DNA of 64,000 nt from Xestospongia bergquistia (lineage: Eukaryota; Porifera; Demospongiae; Haplosclerida; Petrosiidae), in contig OZ014413.1 of assembly GCA_963965975.1 (NCBI GenBank), positions 7,652,501-7,716,500 on the forward strand. The letters run 5' to 3'. Each line of letters starts with the position of its first letter. The first letter of the stretch is position 1. Below the pieces are notes generated by a model. That model worked only from the letters and a program-made list of their open reading frames with translations. It was not told where the DNA came from and did no database searches. Of this stretch, positions 57,255 through 64,000 are shown in pieces. The position numbers and the translations under genes are program-made.

Positions 57255-57840
57255 AGCTAATTGTTGTATATAAAGTGTTTGCAACCTTTTCATGGACTAT
57301 GAGTTATTTCGTATTGACTATTTAATTTTACAACTATCTTTATTTGATTGATATATCTTATTTTGAATGTAACAGTGTGTGTGTGTGTACTCTTATCATG
57401 AAAATAGAACGTTGGACATAATTTGAACATACTTTTTTGATTTGTTCATCAACAGAATTCCATTTATCTTAGTCTTGCATGATAATCTCAAGTTTATTTG
57501 TAAACACAAATTTTACATTTGCATTGAAGCATGGTGTATTAGATTATTACTTTTATCTATGACAAACACATAATTGTTTTTGTCATTATGCTCTCTTGAA
57601 GGAAAAAGAATGAGACATTCTTTGTCTACAATTTACACATTTTGTTGCTGTATAACCACTTATTTTAAAGCATATTATGATTGAACCAATCTTAAATGTC
57701 ATCCAGTTCTACATAGAACTACTACACATGCAATATAAAAAGACTCATAATAGAGAATTAAAGCATTGTGTTTTCAAATTTGTATCATTTCTACATGACA
57801 TGTTGGCATCAGAGACTAATATATATTTATTAATATTATT
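57255..57840. other. 3' flank of copy 12
   Basis: Matches the flank at 44422-44943. No gene seen. Confidence 0.6.
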
Positions 57841-58640
57841 GCTAAATAAGAAATGGATAATATATAAAACAAATTTATTATATTTTATTTATTTATTTTA
57901 TTTACTTTCACTGTATAATTGGCTATGGTATGATTATTCTTAAATTATTCATTTATTTGTTTAATGTGATTTATTGAGAGCTATCTAATTCTTTACTGGT
58001 TGGTTGCCCCTTAGTTTGTCAATGGTGGTAGTATTTTTTGGTGGTTTTCAGATTTTTTTCCTAGCTGAAGGTTTTGTACTATGCAGGAATTACTAATTAT
58101 AATATGGTACATAAACTATAGAATTTACCTTGTACTTCTAACTCTGACTAGCTTTTATAGCTTTTGTATCAAAATTGGAAAATTATTATATTAAAAAAGT
58201 TATTATTTTTGAAATAACTCTTGATTTACTTTTAATTTTTTTAATAATACATACATTATCTAGTATCATACATTATTTAATAAATCTAGTATTATTTAGT
58301 AAATCACAAGTTATTTAACAAATAATGAACATTAAAAAGTAAATCATAACTTGTTAACTGTACAATGAAGGCATCCAATTTTAATACAAAAGGCAACCCA
58401 TAAGCTTTCAATTTGGTTGTTACTGGGAGTTGATGCTGTTAAGATACATGTTATATAACATCAGTCATTGCTACATTATTGATGCACATGTACAAGTACT
58501 GACCATATAATGAACTATCTGACGTCAATGAGAGAGATATCATAATAGAATATAATGAAACCAAGTCAATGCAAGAATATTCCATTGAAGAGGAAGTTTA
58601 TGGTAATGATGATGATGTTAAGATAATGACACCACTACAT
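57841..58640 (+). pseudogene. POT-like transporter remnant, copy 13, carrying a MITE
   Basis: Traces of the TM2-TM3 loop (gaaatggataatatataaaa), TM10-TM11 (gtactatgcaggaattacta), the MITE (about 58155-58402), TM12 and tail. Duplicate of copy 8 at 44944-45690. Confidence 0.75.
58155..58402. mobile_element. MITE in copy 13 (same insertion as 45204-45454)
   Basis: Same ends (tatcaaaattgga ... tccaattttaatac) and same position in the transporter as the copy at 45204-45454, but more decayed at both tips. The insertion predates the duplication. Confidence 0.7.
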
Positions 58641-59980
58641 ACAAATTGACACAAGACTAAATTATAAGATTAATAGCTTTTGTATTTAAATGAGACTTAT
58701 GGTGTATTTGATGTTTTGATGTACTGACATATATTTTGAAACAAAGGCTATTATTTCTAGTTAACTAGTACATTCTGTTTCATCTGTAACATTGTGAGTG
58801 TACTATTTCTATGAAAAGCATTTTAGGTATATTTAGATAAATTGGTAAACTTCATGAGTTATTCATATATACATATTAGTTGAAATACATTTAATGTTAG
58901 TCTTACAGTAGAGTTTTTATTTCGTTGTTTTAACACAAGATTGAGTTTGGATTGAAGCATAAATTATATGGTAAACAGGAGTACATTATTGTATTTTGCC
59001 ATTAGTTGCTCTTGAAGGGAAATAAATGAGATATTCTTTGTATATGAATCACTTCAGCTTAATAACAACAATCTTTATGCAGGAAATGACTTAAATAAAC
59101 GAAACAATGTCTCAACAAAGTCACAGCATTAAGTTTTCTACCTGAAACTATTTAGACCATAAACCGAAAGCAACTTTATAATATTTATAACTACTTAATA
59201 ACTAATATTTATAACTATATTATTATTATTATTAAGTAAAAAAAGCTCAAGTTATAAGGATGACATATAGTTTGTTTCCCAGCAGACTCAACTAGATTCT
59301 CTTCTGTTGTTACAACTACTGCACAAGTAACACTAAATTTTATATTAGTTTAGGAAAACTATAACAAGAAAAACATTTTGACTGTTCATATACCTCCTCG
59401 TTTCCTAATTTACAACATTTTACAGCAAATTTAGATGTCTTATTAGTTGCAAGTGAAATAACATAAATGCATATACATTTTCCAGTGTCATCCTTACATA
59501 TTGACCATTACTGTACTGTACCTTAATGTTATAATAAATTATTTAATTATCGTTAGTGGCCTGTTTGTTTCGAAAATAATATGTTCTTAACTAAAATTAT
59601 AATTTTAATAAAAAAAATATTATATTAAAAATCTCAAAAGCTAACTTAAATAGTTAATGGTATTTTTGACCTAACTTTTATTTTTCATCATCAGTGCACA
59701 ACATCTTTGAGATTGTTTCTTAAATAATACATCATGTATAAGAATTGCAGTGTATCATGTGACTAAAACATAAATACTGACTTTTAGTTTATAGTCTATT
59801 ACTTTTCTATTGCTATTTATATTGAAACCTGTACTATCAGTAACAGTCATTATATCTATTATTAGTAAGTGTTAAATTACTATTTTAATATACACAATAA
59901 TAAGCATCACTTTAATTATTTCTTATAAGGCTCTTCTGATATATTTCAAACATCATAACTAGCTATCTAATAAATTTTCT
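58641..59980. other. Duplicated flanks before copy 14
   Basis: About 58870-59410 is the third copy of the block at 48083-50224, and 59460-59980 matches 49700-50224, the upstream region of the 5' fragment copy 10. Unlike the main subfamily, there is no (TA)n tract and no gtaaacagtg leader here. The upstream region of this subfamily is therefore different. Confidence 0.6.
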
Positions 59981-59983
59981 TTG

Positions 59984-61675
59984 ATGGAAGGCTCAAGAGG
60001 TTGTTGTAACATGAAGTACAAAAATGTTTGTGTTCATTCTAAAGGAGCTCTCGTGGTACTGGCAACAAGTATCTTGCTAACAACTACCACTATAATATCA
60101 GGAGGTCTTTCCACACAGTTCATTGATAGCTATTCATATATCATCTTTGCTACTGTTGGACTTCACTATCTCTTTTATCCCCTCCTTGGCTTGTTAGGTG
60201 AGAAATGGATGAGGTATAAAGTTATACTGGTTGGAATAATATTAACATCTGTAGGATTCCTTATCATTTTGGTTACATTAGTGACAATACACTTCATAAA
60301 TCTCAATGGAGTTGTAGTTGTTTGTATTTGTTTATTTGGAAGTGCTTTTTACTTCATTGGATATGGTCTATATGAAGCTAATATTATTCAATTTGGTACT
60401 GATCAACTTCAATTTGCATCATCTCAAGAGTTAAGTAGTTTTGTGTATTGGGTTTTATACATATACTATTTTCCACTTGCTATACTACTGCTAGTAGCAT
60501 CAATTATAACAGGTTTCGTTTATAAAAATATCATCTATTATACTTTCACTGTAATATTTGGTTCTGGCGTGCTCATTATCATCATTGCAATCTTGTCATT
60601 TTGTTGTTTCAAACAACATTTGATTATTGAACCAGGACAGCAAAATAATCCTGTCAAGCTAATTTGGAGAGTGATAATTTATGCTTGGAAATGCAAACTA
60701 CCACAAAGACGTAGTGCTTTCACTTATGGAGAATCTCTTCCTTCCAGGTTAGACCTGGGTAAAGAGAGATATGGTGGACCATTTACTACTGTACAAGTGG
60801 AGGATGTCAAAAGCTTTTTATACATGGTAAGTATTGTTTTAGGGACCTTTGGATATGGATTTCTTGACACTAAATCAAAACTTTATAATCAATATTTAAC
60901 ACTTATGCAAACTGATGGACCAAATAGTTTCTTGAAAAGTCTGTTACTGATATATCCTCTTACAGTTCCATATCTTGTTATTACATTTACTGTGCCTTTG
61001 TATCAATTTATAATAGTTCCTTTCTTCTTTCACTGCATTCCTAGTATGTTGAAACGTATATTGATTGGACTAGTGGCACTGTTAGTAGAGTCTATAATAA
61101 TAAGTATTTTGATCTACATAATGACAAAAGATATTAGAAGTGCTTCAACAAATAGTGAGATGTCAATCTGCCAACTGACTCTCACAAATAACATAACTAC
61201 TCAATATGAACAACAATCACATGAACTAACTTTACCTTTCTTTGTCATGGTTGTTCCTCAGTTTTTTGTTGGTGTTAGCATTTTTTTTGTTCAGTTCACA
61301 AGTATCGAGTTTATTCTAGCTCAAGGTCCTCGTACTATGCAAGGATTGTTAATGGGAATATGGTTTGTTCATTTTAGCATTTATCTTCTTCATCTAACTC
61401 TCGCAAGCTCACCATTAGGTTGTTGCTGGGAGTATTATGCTGTTAAGACAGGTGTAGTTTTTATATCTATCATTGGTTACAGTATTGCTGGTTATAAATA
61501 CAAGTATAGACAACGTAATGAACTATCTGATGTCAATGAGAGAGTTATTATTACAGAATATACAGAGAGACAATTGGAGCAAGAATATGGTAGAATCTCA
61601 AAAGGTGACATATATTCTAACAAATACAATGCCATGTCTAAAAGTCAATTAAATGTTTTGTTAAGGCAGAAATGA
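59984..61675 (+). CDS. POT/PTR2 (SLC15)-like 12-TM MFS transporter, divergent subfamily, intact
   Basis: Single-exon, 563 residues from ATG 59984 (MEGSRGCCNMKYKNVCVH); a TTG codon just upstream is not a likely start. Twelve hydrophobic segments as in the other copies. It keeps LLGEKWMRYK, ANIIQFGTDQLQFASSQE, PSRLDLGKERYGGPFTT and FILAQGPRTMQGLLMG. It differs from the main subfamily by a shorter N-terminus, an altered loop (GQQNNPVK, WKCKLPQRR), a longer TM9-TM10 loop with NNIT, and a C-terminus that lacks the Asp/Asn-rich tail and ends instead in a basic KSQLNVLLRQK. AATAAA lies at 61827-61832, about 150 nt after the stop. Substrate unknown. Confidence 0.85.
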   Translation: MEGSRGCCNMKYKNVCVHSKGALVVLATSILLTTTTIISGGLSTQFIDSYSYIIFATVGLHYLFYPLLGLLGEKWMRYKVILVGIILTSVGFLIILVTLVTIHFINLNGVVVVCICLFGSAFYFIGYGLYEANIIQFGTDQLQFASSQELSSFVYWVLYIYYFPLAILLLVASIITGFVYKNIIYYTFTVIFGSGVLIIIIAILSFCCFKQHLIIEPGQQNNPVKLIWRVIIYAWKCKLPQRRSAFTYGESLPSRLDLGKERYGGPFTTVQVEDVKSFLYMVSIVLGTFGYGFLDTKSKLYNQYLTLMQTDGPNSFLKSLLLIYPLTVPYLVITFTVPLYQFIIVPFFFHCIPSMLKRILIGLVALLVESIIISILIYIMTKDIRSASTNSEMSICQLTLTNNITTQYEQQSHELTLPFFVMVVPQFFVGVSIFFVQFTSIEFILAQGPRTMQGLLMGIWFVHFSIYLLHLTLASSPLGCCWEYYAVKTGVVFISIIGYSIAGYKYKYRQRNELSDVNERVIITEYTERQLEQEYGRISKGDIYSNKYNAMSKSQLNVLLRQK

Positions 61676-62860
61676 TCATTTGACAATATCATTGATATTG
61701 TCTGATGTTAACAACTGAATTAAAGTAGAAAATTTAATATTTGTTGTTGTTTGTATGACATTAAAGATTAATGCTGTAAATTTGTGTCAAAATTAAACTT
61801 TTAATTTGTTTGCAATACAAAAGTATAATAAATAACAAATAATAATATGATGTATAGGATATTCACAAATAGAATACATTTTGTTTATCTAAGTATATAA
61901 ATAAGGTAAGGTTTGTTATAATAATATAGTTGTCTGTCTGTTTAAATTTTAAATAAACTAAATATTATATAATTTTGTCAACACTACCTGTTCATTTGAT
62001 TCATACTTATCAAGTATATAAATAAATACCTATAGATATCTAACACAAACTTTCATGTACTAATTGATAAATTAATATATTGATGTTGCTTATTTATCTC
62101 TTTTTGTTAACTTTTGTTATTGAAATGGAATCTAATATAGTGTTTGCTTGTATTTGTCTATTTAATGAGTCCATTAGAAGGATATTCACTCTCAAAGCTA
62201 TTGGACTATATCATACATATTAAATATCTATAACTATTGGTACACTCATTGGAATTTCATGCTCATTAGACCCCACATAGTGTTGCATTATGTAAAAGAG
62301 ATGTTACCTAAGCATATACCCAACAGGCCAGTACTAGAAAATGAACAGCTTGGATCATTTGACTATAAATAGAAGCTATAAAGGTAGCAGGAAAGTGATA
62401 GGTTATGGAAAAATAATGCTTAGATGTATGATGGTTTATTTATTTTATGCACACAAATAATAACAACAATTATTGTTTACGTAAAGGCAAGTTTCAACTT
62501 TTGTTCCATTTTTAAAACAAATAAAAATAGATATTAAGGATATGTATCTGCAGGACTGTCTGTAAATCCATTTGTTCAATTAACTGTCATCAATCTATCC
62601 ATTCTTCCATTTATACATACAGTTAATGGATTTAGTAAATGTAATAATCTCTTTTTTTGATTGTTTAATGTTTATCTATACATGTTAGCACTGCTCATTG
62701 TATTATCATTATTTATTATTTCCTCTCTATCTATACCTGTATATAAGAGAGTTATTTTAGTACTGCTACCAGTATAACAGCCTTGAATTGTATACCTGCT
62801 ATTTGATTGTACTATATTTGTCCTGTTGACTCCCTTATTAAACTACAAGAAAAAACAAAG
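61676..62860. other. Spacer before last copy
   Basis: AT-rich with short catcaatctatccattc-type repeats near 62590. No gene, no (TA)n leader. Confidence 0.5.
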
Positions 62861-64000
62861 ATGATGTATGATAACGTTTGTGTTGGTTCTAAAGGAGCTC
62901 TTGTGGTTATAGCAACAAGTATCTTACTAACAATTACTAGTGTAGTAACTGGAGGTCTATCGACAAAATTCATTGTTAACTATTCATATGTCATTTATGC
63001 TGCAATCGGACTCCACTATCTCTTTTATCCTCTTCTTGGCTTGTTAGGTGAGAAATGGATGAGATATAAAGTTTTACTGGTTGGAATAATATTACTATTT
63101 GTCGGATTCTTTATCTCCATAGCTACATTAGTGGCACTATACTTTGTACATCTCAATGGCATTGCCATATTTGGTATATCTTTAGTTCTAAGTTTTCCTT
63201 ACTTCTTTGGATATGGTATTTTTCAAGCTAATTTGATCCAATTTGGTACTGATCAACTTCAGACTGCATCATCTCAAGAGTTAAGTAGTTTTGTGTATTG
63301 GGTTTTATACATGAATTATTTTATAATTGCTTTGGTATTGTTAATGGCATCACTAGTAACTAGTTTTGTATATAATAACACTATCTATTTCACTTTCATT
63401 GGTATATTTAGTTCTGGTATACTTATTGTAGTTATTGCAGTCTTGTCTTTTTTTTGTTTCAAACATCACTTGGTTATTGAACGAGCTCAACACAATAATC
63501 CTGTTAAACTAATATGGAGAGTGATAAGATATGCTTGGACTCATAAACAACCAGTGAGACGTAGTGCCTTTACTTATGGAGAGCCTTTACCCTCTAGACT
63601 TGAACTAGGTAAAGAGAGATATGGAGGACCATTTACTACTGTACAAGTGGAAGATGTCAAAAGCTTTCTATACATACTTAGTATTGTTTTAGGGACCTTT
63701 GGAATTGGATTAGTTGACACTGAATCAAAAATATTCGATCAATATTTAAGTCTAATACGAACTGATGGTTTAAGTAGTTTCATGGAAAGTCTGTTACTGA
63801 AATATCCTCTTACAGTACCATATCTTGTCATTGTATTTGCTGTTCTTTTATACCAATTTATAATAGTTCCTTTCTTCTCAAACTACATTCCTAGTATGTT
63901 GAAATGTATGTGGATTGGACTAGTGGCACTGTTAGTAGAGTCAATTATGACAACTCTTATAAGCTATTTCATGACTAGAGATATCAGAAATGTTTTAATG
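62861..64000 (+). CDS. POT/PTR2 (SLC15)-like transporter, divergent subfamily, runs off window
   Basis: Open for 380 codons from ATG 62861 (MMYDNVCVGSKGALVV; a second ATG follows at once) to the right edge, ending in the TM9 region, so about two thirds of the gene is present. It keeps LLGEKWMRYK, ANLIQFGTDQLQTASSQE and PSRLELGKERYGGPFTT. It groups with the 59984 gene (TASSQE, FVYW, LGKERYGG). Private changes include IERAQHNN for IEPAQHNN. The N-terminus is the shortest in the array. No break seen in the visible part. Confidence 0.85.
   Translation, partial: MMYDNVCVGSKGALVVIATSILLTITSVVTGGLSTKFIVNYSYVIYAAIGLHYLFYPLLGLLGEKWMRYKVLLVGIILLFVGFFISIATLVALYFVHLNGIAIFGISLVLSFPYFFGYGIFQANLIQFGTDQLQTASSQELSSFVYWVLYMNYFIIALVLLMASLVTSFVYNNTIYFTFIGIFSSGILIVVIAVLSFFCFKHHLVIERAQHNNPVKLIWRVIRYAWTHKQPVRRSAFTYGEPLPSRLELGKERYGGPFTTVQVEDVKSFLYILSIVLGTFGIGLVDTESKIFDQYLSLIRTDGLSSFMESLLLKYPLTVPYLVIVFAVLLYQFIIVPFFSNYIPSMLKCMWIGLVALLVESIMTTLISYFMTRDIRNVLM

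Noticed and set aside
1-64000. tRNA, rRNA or other structured RNA genes
   Set aside because: I looked for tRNA-like and rRNA-like stretches by eye and saw none; a covariance-model scan was not possible.

Overview
This is an AT-rich eukaryotic (animal) window with no bacterial features. It carries spliced exons with GT/AG junctions for ferlin C2, SRCR and Cu/Zn-SOD-like domains, pogo and hAT DNA transposons, long (TA)n tracts and tandem minisatellites. The mix of many intronless, POT-like transporter copies with SRCR and ferlin genes in a compact AT-rich genome fits an early-branching animal, most likely a demosponge of the Amphimedon type. That is an inference; no species marker is present.

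The backbone is a tandem, all-plus-strand array of about fifteen copies of one intronless 12-TM transporter gene related to the POT/PTR2 (SLC15) branch of the major facilitator superfamily. Three copies read through whole (42718-44421, 52186-53889, 59984-61675) and a fourth is open to the right edge (62861-64000+). Three more are whole except for one small frameshift (1705-3404, 8761-10466, 19814-21524). The rest are pseudogenes or fragments (1-910, 16777-17605, 40717-41165, 44944-45690, 46928-48080, 50225-50346, 55549-57254, 57841-58640). Most copies of the main subfamily have a (TA)n tract, then a conserved leader of about 150 bp, then the ATG. One leader at 14181-14332 has lost its gene.

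Between the left-hand copies (3.4-24 kb) lies minus-strand material that was duplicated along with the array: exons of a ferlin gene (3608-4914, once), exons of an extracellular Cu/Zn-SOD-like gene (six blocks), small repeated exons, and a decayed pogo-family transposase (7.4-7.9, 12.8-13.7, 39.2-40.1 kb).

From 24.2 to 39.6 kb the array is interrupted by a recent segmental duplication: 24189-30388 repeats as about 32889-39574. Each copy holds a small four-exon gene of unknown family whose exon phases agree, a 39-bp minisatellite, decayed coiled-coil exons, three further minisatellites and a GC-rich hairpin. A broken Ty3/Gypsy fossil (30389-32035) and a broken apolipoprotein-L-like gene (32279-32917) lie between the copies. 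A clean MITE sits in the first exon of the second copy only.

From 40.3 kb to the end the transporter array resumes after a two-exon SRCR domain. The copies exchange sequence by gene conversion: 55549-57254 is a patchwork of its two intact neighbours, and copies 34 kb apart share private variants. The array looks like a fast birth-and-death family of membrane transporters. Its substrate cannot be read from the sequence, and the usual POT proton-coupling motif in the first helix is absent.
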